A stretch of DNA of 7,288 nucleotides, from assembly GCA_949935895.1 (NCBI GenBank), contig CATLGL010000077.1, positions 1 to 7,288 on the forward strand, in the 5' to 3' direction. The stretch comes from an uncultured Clostridia bacterium (lineage in GTDB: Bacteria; Bacillota; Clostridia; TANB77; CAG-508). A program made the translations under genes and the position numbers. Below are positions 1-5,969 of the stretch, one piece after another. Every line of letters starts with the position of its first letter. The first letter of the stretch is position 1. The notes under the pieces are model-generated. The model saw only the letters and a list, made by a program, of their open reading frames with translations. It searched no databases and was not told where the DNA came from.

Positions 1-16
1 AGGAGATACTTTATTT

Positions 17-646
17 ATGAAAAATTATTTTGAAATACTTGAAGTTGATATTCATGCTTCCTCCGAGGTAATTGATAAAGCTTTTAAAATATTAGCAAAA
101 AAATACCATCCTGATACCCAACAAGAAGAAAAAAAGGCTTGGGCTGAAGAGCAATTTAAAATTTTAAACGAGGCTTATGAAATTTTATCCGATGAAGTAA
201 AACGTGAAGAATATGTAAAACAATTAGAAGTTGATAAAAATCGTGAATTAAATTTACTTATGTTAAAAAATGCTGATTTGGAGGTTCAATTAGAAGAATT
301 ACAAGCTGAACTAGATGCTTTTCGACATGCATATGCAAATTCCTCTTATCAAGCAGAACAATACCAAACTTCATCTTACTCTCAAACTAATATTCCAAAT
401 TCAAGAAATACCAATTACTCTTCACAAAAAGAGTACATTACTCCAGAGCCTTCTAATTATTATGAAGCTTATTATCCTCCTATAAAAAGCAAATTAAAAA
501 GTTTTGTTGCTTTTTGTATTACTCTTGCCATTATTGTTTTTATCGGATTTTTACTTTGGAAAATTCCATTTACACATAATATGTTAGTTCAACTATATGA
601 AAACAATTCTGCTTTTCAATCTTTGTTTAATTTATTCCATAAGTAA
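17..646 (+). CDS. Membrane-anchored J-domain (DnaJ-like) protein
   Basis: This 209-residue protein has an N-terminal J domain (about residues 2-68) with the diagnostic HPD tripeptide at 31-33, preceded by the basic helix KILAKKY and followed by the helix III/IV pattern FKILNEAYEILSD. J domains stimulate ATP hydrolysis by Hsp70/DnaK. The G/F-rich, zinc-finger and C-terminal substrate domains of true DnaJ are absent. Instead there is a charged helix, probably coiled coil (about 68-103), then a Tyr/Ser/Asn-rich low-complexity linker (about 106-153). A hydrophobic segment at about 161-181 (KSFVAFCITLAIIVFIGFLL) is a likely transmembrane helix, leaving a short 28-residue tail. It is therefore probably a tail-anchored co-chaperone with the J domain in the cytoplasm. 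The start is supported by AGGAGA at 1-6. The client is unknown, and nothing in the neighbourhood names it. Confidence 0.85.
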   Translation: MKNYFEILEVDIHASSEVIDKAFKILAKKYHPDTQQEEKKAWAEEQFKILNEAYEILSDEVKREEYVKQLEVDKNRELNLLMLKNADLEVQLEELQAELDAFRHAYANSSYQAEQYQTSSYSQTNIPNSRNTNYSSQKEYITPEPSNYYEAYYPPIKSKLKSFVAFCITLAIIVFIGFLLWKIPFTHNMLVQLYENNSAFQSLFNLFHK

Positions 647-665
647 AAATTAACATATGTGTATC

Positions 666-695
666 TGGTTAATTTATACCAATAGATGCTATATT
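666..695 (+). promoter_or_regulatory. Candidate extended -10 promoter with overlapping dyad, upstream of the XRE gene
   Basis: TGCTATATT at 687-695 fits an extended -10 (TGnTATAAT-like). No good -35 lies 17-18 bases upstream; instead there is an imperfect dyad, TGGT at 666-669 and ACCA at 678-681, around an AT-rich centre. A dyad over the -35 region of a small XRE gene would suit autoregulation, but this is inference from position and symmetry only. Confidence 0.25.
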
Positions 696-718
696 CTTAT
701 TTAGAAAGGGTGAGGATT

Positions 719-1042
719 ATGGCATTAGACTATAAATTAATTGGTTCAAGATTAAAACAAGCAAGATTAAACCAAAAACTAACGCAAGAAAATTTAGCTG
801 AAAAACTTGATGTTTCGATTGCATTTTTAAGTCGAGTAGAACGAGGAAGTCTTGATATTAGTTTAAAAAGATTATCACAAATTTGTGAACTTCTTGATGT
901 AACAGAAGGTGCTATTTTAAATGGTGCCTCTACTACTTCTCATAACTATTTAAATGAAGATTTTGTTTTATTGTTAAAAAATTGTCCATCAGAAAAATTG
1001 AAACTCATTTACGACCTTGCTAAAGTAGTTATTGAAAATTAG
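719..1042 (+). CDS. Small XRE-family helix-turn-helix transcriptional regulator
   Basis: With the ATG at 719 the product is 107 residues. Residues about 7-63 form a Cro/C1-type HTH: IGSRLKQARLNQKLTQENLA, then LDVSIAFLSRVERG holding the recognition helix, then ISLKRLSQICELLDV. The rest (about 75-107) is a short helical tail with no recognised ligand or protease domain, so it could be a dimerisation segment as in SinR-like or phage-type repressors. I chose 719 over an in-frame ATG at 686 because AAAGGGTGAGG (705-715) sits directly before it, while 686 has no ribosome binding site and would add a poorly conserved leader. It lies 72 bases after the J-domain gene on the same strand, with no terminator visible between, so co-transcription is possible. 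Its targets are unknown. Confidence 0.85.
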   Translation: MALDYKLIGSRLKQARLNQKLTQENLAEKLDVSIAFLSRVERGSLDISLKRLSQICELLDVTEGAILNGASTTSHNYLNEDFVLLLKNCPSEKLKLIYDLAKVVIEN

Positions 1043-1075
1043 AAATATAGCAAAAATATTGATAGTAGTGACTTA

Positions 1076-1116
1076 AAAATAGAAGCCCCTCTTTTTAAAA
1101 AATGGGCTTCTATTTT
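1076..1116. terminator. Bidirectional Rho-independent terminator between convergent genes
   Basis: A perfect 13-bp inverted repeat, AAAATAGAAGCCC (1076-1088) and GGGCTTCTATTTT (1104-1116), encloses a 15-base loop. The plus strand continues TATTTTCTTCTTATT, and the minus-strand transcript also ends in a U-run (TATTTTT). It therefore can serve both the XRE gene and metK, which converge here. Confidence 0.9.
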
Positions 1117-1180
1117 CTTCTTATTATTGTTCTAGTATTAGTTTAATATCTTAGTATTTTATCAGTTTGTTATTCTATTT

Positions 1181-2323
1181 TTAAATTTTTATAATTTTTT
1201 CCCATGGTAATCCTTCTTTTCCAAAATGTCCATAGTTGGTGGTTTTCGTATATATTGGATTTCGTAAACCTAAATATTCAATAATTCCTCTAGGTGTTAA
1301 TTCAAAACGATTATAGATTAGTTTTACTATTTGGTCTTCCCCTATGGTTGATGTTCCAAATGTATCTACATAAATTGATACTGGTTTTGCAACACCTATG
1401 GCATATGAAAATTGTATTTCACACTTTTTTGCATAACCATTTGCTACAATATTCTTCGCAATAAATCTTGCCATATATGCAGCTGAACGATCTACTTTTG
1501 TAGGATCTTTCCCTGAAAAGGCACCTCCTCCATGACGGCTATATCCTCCATATGTATCTACAATAATCTTTCGTCCTGTTAATCCACTATCTCCTAATGG
1601 ACCTCCAATGACAAATCTTCCTGTTGGATTGATATAATATTTAGTGTTCTCATCTAGTAAATCTTGTGGTATTACTTCTTTTATTACTTTTTCTACTACA
1701 TCTTTTCTTACCTTTTCTAAATTCACTTCTTTATCGTGTTGAGTAGAGACAACAACTGTATCAATTCTTACTGGTTTATCACCTTTATATTCTACGGTCA
1801 CTTGTGTTTTTCCATCTGGTCTTAAATATGGGACAATTCCTTCTTTTCGTACAATTGATAAACGTTTTGAAAGGTTATGTGCTAAAAAAATAGGTAATGG
1901 CATATAAGCCTCTGTCTCACTACATGCGTATCCAAACATAATTCCTTGGTCTCCAGCCCCTTCAGAAATAATATTACTTCCTTCTTTTTCTTCTAAAGAA
2001 GCATCCACTCCCATAGCAATATCTGGGGATTGTTTGCTCATATTAACATGAATATTACATGTTCTATAGTCCATATCTGTATTAGCATTATCATAACCAA
2101 TTTCTTTTATCGCATTACGTGCAATTTCTTCAATATTGATATTGGCTTTTGATGTTATTTCTCCTGTAATAACTACCTCTCCTTTTCCTGCCACTGTTTC
2201 ACAAGCTACTCTTGAATATGGGTCAATAGCTAAACATGCATCTAATACACTATCTGATATGTAATCACATAATTTGTCTGGATGTCCTTCTGTTACACTC
2301 TCACTGGTAAATAATTTTTTCAT
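1181..2323 (-). CDS. metK: S-adenosylmethionine synthetase (methionine adenosyltransferase)
   Basis: This 380-residue enzyme makes S-adenosylmethionine from methionine and ATP, releasing phosphate and pyrophosphate; it is cytoplasmic and normally a homotetramer needing Mg2+ and K+. The family signatures are all present: GHPDK at 13-17 near the N terminus, [12 protein letters not shown] at 122-133, and the phosphate-binding loop [19 protein letters not shown] at 265-283. The three repeated domains and the length are normal for bacteria, and no disruption is seen. The ATG at 2323 is preceded by AAGAGG. It follows the ribosomal operon on the same strand but has its own SAM-sensing leader (2470-2571) and terminator hairpin, so end-product control at transcription is expected. 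It contains no CGG triplet in any frame. Confidence 0.97.
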   Translation of the reverse strand: MKKLFTSESVTEGHPDKLCDYISDSVLDACLAIDPYSRVACETVAGKGEVVITGEITSKANINIEEIARNAIKEIGYDNANTDMDYRTCNIHVNMSKQSPDIAMGVDASLEEKEGSNIISEGAGDQGIMFGYACSETEAYMPLPIFLAHNLSKRLSIVRKEGIVPYLRPDGKTQVTVEYKGDKPVRIDTVVVSTQHDKEVNLEKVRKDVVEKVIKEVIPQDLLDENTKYYINPTGRFVIGGPLGDSGLTGRKIIVDTYGGYSRHGGGAFSGKDPTKVDRSAAYMARFIAKNIVANGYAKKCEIQFSYAIGVAKPVSIYVDTFGTSTIGEDQIVKLIYNRFELTPRGIIEYLGLRNPIYTKTTNYGHFGKEGLPWEKIIKI

Positions 2324-2414
2324 TTTTTTCCTCTTTTCTTGATTCGTTTATTTCATCTATTTTTACTTTGCTATTTATATTAAATTGATATAGGCATTTT
2401 GTTTTCATCACAAT

Positions 2415-2448
2415 AAAAAAACCAATGCATATATGCAAAGGTTTTTTT
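2415..2448 (-). terminator. Riboswitch expression-platform terminator upstream of metK
   Basis: A 9-bp outer stem (seven A plus CC at 2415-2423; GG plus seven T at 2440-2448) encloses the palindrome TGCATATATGCA (2426-2437), with a 2x2 mismatch between. The minus-strand transcript ends the stem in a run of U. It lies 21 bases after the SAM aptamer and about 90 bases before the metK start, the usual place for the OFF-state terminator of a transcriptional S-box. No other terminator is visible after rplQ, so it probably also ends transcripts of the upstream operon. Confidence 0.8.
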
Positions 2449-2469
2449 ACTAATTTCATTAACAAATAA

Positions 2470-2571
2470 AATCATCATTCAAAGCCCTTTGCTTTGTCGG
2501 TATTAGCACCTTATATTTCATAGGTTGCTGTGGAGTCATAAAGCCGATTCTCTCGTCCACTCTCGATAATT
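2470..2571 (-). promoter_or_regulatory. SAM-I (S-box) riboswitch aptamer
   Basis: Reading the minus strand, the helices of a SAM-I aptamer can be assigned. P1 is AATTATC (2571-2565) with GATGATT (2476-2470). P2 pairs GTGGA with TCCAC. The internal GAGAG and GGCTTTATGA segments resemble the conserved kink-turn and pseudoknot region. P3 pairs GCAACCT with AGGTGC and is followed by the hallmark GTGCTAATACC. P4 is CAAAGC/GCTTTG. Position upstream of metK and a following terminator fit the family's known role: binding SAM stabilises P1, favours the terminator and lowers metK transcription. The assignment is from motif matching by eye, not a covariance model. Confidence 0.9.
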
Positions 2572-2576
2572 ATTAC

Positions 2577-2606
2577 ATTTTAAAATCTTTTTTATAATAG
2601 TTCTAA
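2577..2606 (-). promoter_or_regulatory. Candidate metK promoter overlapping the rplQ 3' end
   Basis: On the minus strand TTAGAA (2606-2601) and TAAAAT (2582-2577) are separated by 18 bases, which would start the RNA at about 2570-2571, right at the first base of riboswitch helix P1. The -35 lies inside the last codons of rplQ. The boxes are weak, so readthrough from the ribosomal operon may be the main source instead. Confidence 0.35.
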
Positions 2607-3116
2607 GATAGCCATAGGAGCATTATCTCCTTTTCTTGGTCCAACTTTTACAATTCTTGTATATCCACCAACATTATTAGTATATTTTGGTGCAATTTCA
2701 TTAAATAATTTTCCTGGTAAATCAACGTTTTTACCTTTTTCATCTTTTACTTTGTTTACCATTTTCATTATTTTCTTTCTAGCATTTAGTCTAGATGGCA
2801 TATCCTTTTGTCTTGAAACTGTTTTCTCTTCTTTTACAACTTTTAAATATTCTTTTCCATTTTTACTTGTTGCTTTTGCTGTTTCTTTATTTCCCTTAGC
2901 ATCTAATTTTGCAGTAATTACTTTTACTTCTACTGTTTCAAAGTTGTCTTTTTCTCTAACTGCAAGGGATACTAAACTATCAACAATTGCTTTTACTTCT
3001 TTTGCTCTAGTTTCTGTGGTTACAATTTTCCCATGAAGTACCACATCGGTTGTTAATGTTTTAAGCATTGCCAATCTTTGCTCTGTTGGTTTTCCTAATT
3101 TTCTATTTTTTGCCAC
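2592..3116 (-). CDS. rplQ: 50S ribosomal protein L17, long form
   Basis: L17 binds 23S rRNA near the exit-tunnel side of the large subunit. The N-terminal signature [17 protein letters not shown] and the C-terminal [24 protein letters not shown] are clear. At 174 residues it is longer than the 112-130 residues of Bacillus or E. coli L17. The extra length is a Lys/Glu/Thr-rich insertion at about residues 57-107, between the two conserved halves; from memory, enlarged L17 is found in some Clostridia. The start is GTG (3116-3114), fixed by GAGGTG ten bases upstream and by alignment to the canonical MAKNRKLG. It is the last gene of the ribosomal operon, 30 bases after rpoA, and its stop is about 20 bases before the SAM riboswitch. 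Confidence 0.95.
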   Translation of the reverse strand: MAKNRKLGKPTEQRLAMLKTLTTDVVLHGKIVTTETRAKEVKAIVDSLVSLAVREKDNFETVEVKVITAKLDAKGNKETAKATSKNGKEYLKVVKEEKTVSRQKDMPSRLNARKKIMKMVNKVKDEKGKNVDLPGKLFNEIAPKYTNNVGGYTRIVKVGPRKGDNAPMAILELL

Positions 3117-3146
3117 TTTCTTTTTTCACCTCTTTTAAATTTTTTT

Positions 3147-4095
3147 CTATTCTTCTTCCTTCGCAAAATCCAAACCTAATGAATGTAATTTATGAGTAAC
3201 TTCATCTAGTGATTTCTTTCCTAGATTTCTTACTTTCATCATGTCCTCTTCTGTCTTGTTTGCTAAATCTTCTACTGTTGAAATACCAGCTCTTTTTAAG
3301 CAATTAAATGAACGAACAGATAATTCTAAGTCTTCTATCGACATTTCTAATACTTTTTCTTTCTTTGATTCTTCTTTTTCAACCATAACTTGTGTATTTC
3401 TGGTTGCTTCTGAAAGGTCGATAAACAGTTCTAAATGTCCTGTCATTACTTTTGCCGCTAATGATAAGGCTTCATCAGCTTTTAAACTTCCATCTGTCCA
3501 AACTTCAATAATTAGTTTATCAAAGTCTACCATTTGACCTACTCTTGTATTTTCTACTTGGTAGTTTACTTTTTTTACTGGTGTAAAGATAGAATCAATT
3601 GGTAGTACTGCAATATCTTGGTTTGGTTTTTTATTTTTTGCAGCACCATTATATCCTCTTCCTTTTTCAACTGTCATTTCCATTCTTAGACTTCCGTCCC
3701 TCTGAAACAGTTGCAATATGTAAGTCTGGGTTTAATATTTCTACAGAACTATCTGTTATAATGTCTGCTGCTGTTACTTCTCCTTCACCTTTAAAATCAA
3801 TTCTAATCATTTTTTCTTCATTATCAAATGTTTTTAATCTTACATTTTTCAAATTTAGAATTATTTCTGGTACATCTTCTACTACATTTGGTATTGTTGA
3901 AAATTCATGTACAACACCTTCTATTTTTGCACTAGTAATTGCACTTCCTGGAAGTGATGAAAGTAGGATTCTTCTTAATGAATTTCCTATTGTCACTCCA
4001 TATCCACGCTCTAATGGTTCACAAACAAATTTTGCATAATTACTATCCTCGTTTATTTCTAGACATTCAATATTTGGCTTTTCAAATTCTATCAT
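3147..4095 (-). CDS. rpoA: RNA polymerase alpha subunit, encoded in two frames joined by +1 shift at CGGA
   Basis: Alpha dimerises to nucleate RNA polymerase assembly and its C-terminal domain binds promoter UP elements and activators. The zero frame (from the ATG at 4095) encodes residues 1-133: the assembly domain with [20 protein letters not shown] at 31-50 and LNPDLHIAT at 121-129. It would then stop at a TGA after nine off-frame residues. The rest continues in the +1 frame: [32 protein letters not shown], a linker, and the helix-hairpin-helix C-terminal domain (about 251-311, with [15 protein letters not shown]). The switch falls on CGGA at 3696-3693. Counting CGGA as one residue gives 315 aa, normal for the family. 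The C-terminal frame has no good start or ribosome binding site of its own at the break, so separate translation is unlikely. The gene is essential, so it is probably recoded, not dead. Confidence 0.93.
3693..3696 (-). other. Putative +1 recoding site CGGA in rpoA
   Basis: On the coding strand the zero frame reads GAG GGA CGG AAG TCT and runs to a TGA ten codons on, while the conserved SLRMEM is read after CGGA as AGT CTA AGA ATG. Exactly one base is extra. The residue made from CGGA lies in a variable turn between the conserved HIAT and LRMEM blocks. An AGAGGGA purine run, similar to a Shine-Dalgarno, lies just before it. Confidence 0.8.
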
Positions 4096-4172
4096 TTTTA
4101 CCTCCCTAATTGGAATCTATTTCCTATATCTATCCTACTAGGTATTTTCATCATAAATTAAAGTTTGTTTTT

Positions 4173-4186
4173 CTCTAATTTCTAAC
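4173..4186. repeat. 14-base direct repeat, copy in the rpsD-rpoA gap
   Basis: CTCTAATTTCTAAC at 4173-4186 matches CTCTAATCTCTAAC at 4931-4944 at 13 of 14 bases. Both lie just after a stop codon on the minus strand, here the rpsD stop and there the rpsK stop. The remainder of the 100-base gap before rpoA is AT-rich, with the rpoA ribosome binding site GGGAGG and nothing else I recognise. Confidence 0.5.
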
Positions 4187-4195
4187 TTTTAACCT

Positions 4196-4822
4196 CTATT
4201 TAGAGTATAACTCTACGATTAAGTGTTCTTGTACTGGTAAGTCAATATCTTCTCTTGTTGCAAGTCTTACTACTTTTCCACTTAATTTTTCGGCATTTTT
4301 TTCTAGCCATGTAGGTACTGGTCTTGCAGAATTTGCTTGAGCATTTATTTTGATAATTCCCTTATCTTTTTTTGATTCTCTAACAGCTATTTCATCTCCT
4401 GCTTTTACTAAATAAGATGCAATATCAACTTTTTTACCATTTACTTGAAATAATCCATGGTTTACAAGTTGTCTTGCTTGTGCTCTTGAAGTACCAAATC
4501 CTAAACGATAAACAATATTATCTAATCTACTTTCTAATATTTGAAGTAAGTTTTCACCAGTAATTCCTTTTTTATTAGAAGCCATCTCAAAATATTTTCT
4601 AAATTGTTTTTCTCCTACTCCATAAAATGATTTTGTTTTTTGTTTTTCTCTTAATTGAGTACCATATTCAGAAAGCTTTGCTTTCTTTTGTCCATGTTGT
4701 CCTGGTCCATAGTTTCTTCTAGAAACTGAACATTTATCTGAATAACATCTTTCACCTTTTAAGAAAAGTTTTTGACCTTCTCTACGGCAAACACGACATT
4801 GTTCATCTTTGTATCTAGCCAT
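4196..4822 (-). CDS. rpsD: 30S ribosomal protein S4, zinc-binding form
   Basis: S4 is a primary 16S rRNA binding protein that starts assembly of the 30S body. The 208 residues include an N-terminal zinc knuckle with Cys9, Cys12, Cys26 and Cys31, the 'C+' form, followed by [10 protein letters not shown], and an S4 RNA-binding domain at about 98-160 ([26 protein letters not shown]). The C terminus [12 protein letters not shown] is typical. AGGAGG lies just upstream of the ATG at 4822. In E. coli S4 represses translation of this same operon by binding the rpsM leader; whether this holds here is unknown, but the long rpsM leader makes it worth asking. No disruption is seen, and it has no CGG triplet in any frame. 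Confidence 0.97.
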   Translation of the reverse strand: MARYKDEQCRVCRREGQKLFLKGERCYSDKCSVSRRNYGPGQHGQKKAKLSEYGTQLREKQKTKSFYGVGEKQFRKYFEMASNKKGITGENLLQILESRLDNIVYRLGFGTSRAQARQLVNHGLFQVNGKKVDIASYLVKAGDEIAVRESKKDKGIIKINAQANSARPVPTWLEKNAEKLSGKVVRLATREDIDLPVQEHLIVELYSK

Positions 4823-4891
4823 CTAGCATTTCCTCCTTTTTTATATTTCCTTTATCTTATTTTCTCTCTTCGTTTTATTTCTAATTTTATG

Positions 4892-4944
4892 GTTAGATTA
4901 TTAGTTTGTTAGTAAATTATCTTTCCTAATCTCTAATCTCTAAC
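4892..4944 (-). repeat. Inverted repeat in the rpsK-rpsD gap
   Basis: On the minus strand GTTAGAGATTAG (4944-4933) can pair with CTAATAATCTAAC (4904-4892): GTTAGA with TCTAAC and ATTAG with CTAAT, separated by a small bulge, with a loop of about 28 bases. It starts 11 bases after the rpsK stop and lies in the 133-base leader of rpsD. There is no U-run, so it is not a terminator. A processing site or a translational control element is possible. Confidence 0.45.
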
Positions 4945-4955
4945 TTAGCGTCACA

Positions 4956-5355
4956 CTATACTCTTCTTCTTTTTGGTGGTCTACATCCATTATGAGGAAT
5001 TGGTGTTACATCTTTAATTGCACTTATTTCTAATCCTGCTGTTTGAAGAGAACGGATTGCAGCCTCACGACCAGAACCTGGTCCTTTTACAAATACCTCT
5101 ACTGTTTTTAATCCATGCTCCATAGCCGCTTTTGCAGCTGTTTCAGCAGCTTCTCCGTGCTGCAAATGGTGTTGATTTTTTAGAACCTTTAAATCCTAAT
5201 TCTCCAGCGCTTGCCCAAGATATTACATTTCCTTGAGTATCGGTAACACTAACAATGGTATTGTTAAAGCTTGAATGAATATGTGCAGCACCTTTTTCAA
5301 TATTTTTTCTATTTCTTCTAGGTGTTTTCTTTGCTACAGTTTTTTTATTAGCCAT
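4956..5355 (-). CDS. rpsK: 30S ribosomal protein S11, encoded in two frames joined by +1 shift at CGGA
   Basis: S11 sits on the 30S platform next to the mRNA exit site. From the ATG at 5355 (AAGGAGG upstream) the zero frame encodes residues 1-66: basic N terminus, [18 protein letters not shown] at 22-39, [20 protein letters not shown], ending STPFAA. It then meets CGG and would stop at a TGA four codons later. The conserved continuation [34 protein letters not shown] and [18 protein letters not shown] is in the +1 frame to the TAG at 4956. Counting CGGA (5157-5154) as one residue gives 132 aa, the usual size. That residue falls on the position that is Gln in the family motif STPFAAQ. Both halves are fully conserved and S11 is essential, so decay is unlikely. 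Confidence 0.94.
5154..5157 (-). other. Putative +1 recoding site CGGA in rpsK
   Basis: The coding strand reads GCA GCA CGG AGA AGC TGC TGA in the zero frame. Reading CGGA as one codon gives GCA GCA CGGA GAA GCT GCT GAA, i.e. A-A-X-E-A-A-E, which matches the family's A-A-Q-x-A-A-E spacing. The site is not a homopolymer. It shares the pentamer ACGGA with the rpoA site. Confidence 0.82.
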
Positions 5356-5371
5356 TTGGTTCTATACCTCC

Positions 5372-5740
5372 TTATTTTTTACTTTTACTTACTAATTTTC
5401 TTGGACCTTTTCTTGTACGAGCATTTGTTTTTGTTCTTTGTCCTCTTACAGGTAGTCCTCTTCTATGTCTAATTCCTCTATAACATCCGATTTCAGTAAG
5501 TCTTTTAATATTTAAAGCTACTTCTCTTCTTAAGTCACCTTCTACTTTGTATTCTGCGTCCATAACTTTTCTAATACTATTTACTTGTTCGTCTGTTAAA
5601 TCTTTTACTCTTGTGTCTGGATTTACCTTAGCCTTTTCTAGAATTTTTCGTGAACTTGATACTCCTACTCCATAAATATAGGTAAGTCCAATTTCTATTC
5701 TTTTTTCTCTAGGTAAATCAATTCCTGCTATACGAGCCAT
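5372..5740 (-). CDS. rpsM: 30S ribosomal protein S13
   Basis: S13 lies in the 30S head and contacts the P-site tRNA and the large subunit. The 122 residues show the N-terminal [26 protein letters not shown], the helix-two-turn-helix region, and the basic C-terminal signature [21 protein letters not shown] chose the ATG at 5740 because it gives the canonical MARIAG start and is preceded by GGAGGTG; an in-frame TTG at 5758 overlaps that ribosome binding site and would add six foreign residues. The next gene, rpsK, starts 16 bases after the stop, so they are translated from one message. It is preceded by a long leader (5741-5987) with its own candidate promoter. Confidence 0.97.
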   Translation of the reverse strand: MARIAGIDLPREKRIEIGLTYIYGVGVSSSRKILEKAKVNPDTRVKDLTDEQVNSIRKVMDAEYKVEGDLRREVALNIKRLTEIGCYRGIRHRRGLPVRGQRTKTNARTRKGPRKLVSKSKK

Positions 5741-5795
5741 AAATTTTAGCACCTCCAAATTTATTTGTTTTTTCTTCTTTGTTACTATGTTTGTC

Positions 5796-5859
5796 TCAAT
5801 ATTTTAAATGAAATGTACTTAATTCATTAAAAACTAAGTAGTATTTTAAAATATTTTGA
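5796..5859 (-). promoter_or_regulatory. Folded leader upstream of rpsM (nested inverted repeats)
   Basis: The plus strand has TCAATATTTTAAA (5796-5808) facing TTTAAAATATTTTGA (5845-5859), which pair over 13 bases with a two-base bulge. Inside lies a second 6-bp pair, TACTTA (5816-5821) with TAAGTA (5835-5840). It starts just after the candidate promoter and ends about 55 bases before the rpsM ATG. The stems are AT-only, so stability is modest. It could be an r-protein-binding leader, as the alpha operon leader is for S4 in E. coli, but no sequence similarity is claimed. Confidence 0.4.
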
Positions 5860-5873
5860 CCTCTTTAATTTCT

Positions 5874-5903
5874 ATAATAGCATTGTTTATACAATTATTA
5901 GAA
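5874..5903 (-). promoter_or_regulatory. Candidate internal promoter for rpsM-rpsK-rpsD-rpoA-rplQ
   Basis: On the minus strand TGC TATTAT (5882-5874) is a good extended -10, with TTCTAA (5903-5898) as a weak -35 at 18-base spacing. Transcription would begin near 5867, giving a leader of about 125 bases before rpsM. It sits where a separate alpha-operon promoter would be expected after an unusual gap. Confidence 0.45.
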
Positions 5904-5915
5904 CTAAAGAAATGT

Positions 5916-5969
5916 ATATAAACACAAAACTATTTTTTCAGCCGCTCATAAATAGTCTTGTGTTAATAT
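5916..5969 (-). repeat. Long inverted repeat in the rpmJ-rpsM gap
   Basis: AACACAAAACTATTT (5921-5935) and AAATAGTCTTGTGTT (5950-5964) pair over 15 bases around a 14-base, relatively GC-rich loop; ATAT/ATAT extends the stem by four pairs after one mismatch. The single imperfection in the 15-bp stem is an A-C mismatch in plus-strand RNA but a G-U pair in minus-strand RNA, so the fold favours the operon transcript. No U-run follows, so a standard terminator is unlikely. It lies 18 bases after the rpmJ stop. A processing site, protein-binding site or dispersed genomic repeat are all possible. Confidence 0.65.

Noticed and set aside
686..718. Upstream ATG for the XRE gene
   Set aside because: No ribosome binding site; the ATG at 719 has a strong one and gives a usual XRE start.
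1043..1180. Small gene or RNA between the XRE gene and metK
   Set aside because: Only the bidirectional terminator is recognisable; no open frame with a ribosome binding site was found.
2752..3036. Plus-strand open frames inside rplQ, rpoA and the rpsM region (2752-3036, 3241-3537, 3599-4039, 5275-5472)
   Set aside because: They are antisense to well-conserved ribosomal and polymerase genes, Phe/Ser-rich as expected of mirror frames, and have no family resemblance.
3147..3716. Second half of rpoA as a separately translated gene
   Set aside because: The frame opens inside the conserved region with no ribosome binding site; a split alpha would lack its assembly domain. The same applies to the rpsK second half at 4956-5165.
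3693..5157. CGG simply reassigned to another amino acid such as Trp or Gln
   Set aside because: A triplet reassignment would leave the frame unchanged, but the downstream conserved sequence is in the +1 frame in both genes, so a shift or four-base reading is still required.
3147..5355. rpsK and rpoA as pseudogenes or plain sequencing errors
   Set aside because: Both halves of each gene are fully conserved, the genes are essential, neither junction is a homopolymer, and both junctions coincide with the only in-frame CGG codons. Raw reads would still be needed to exclude error completely.
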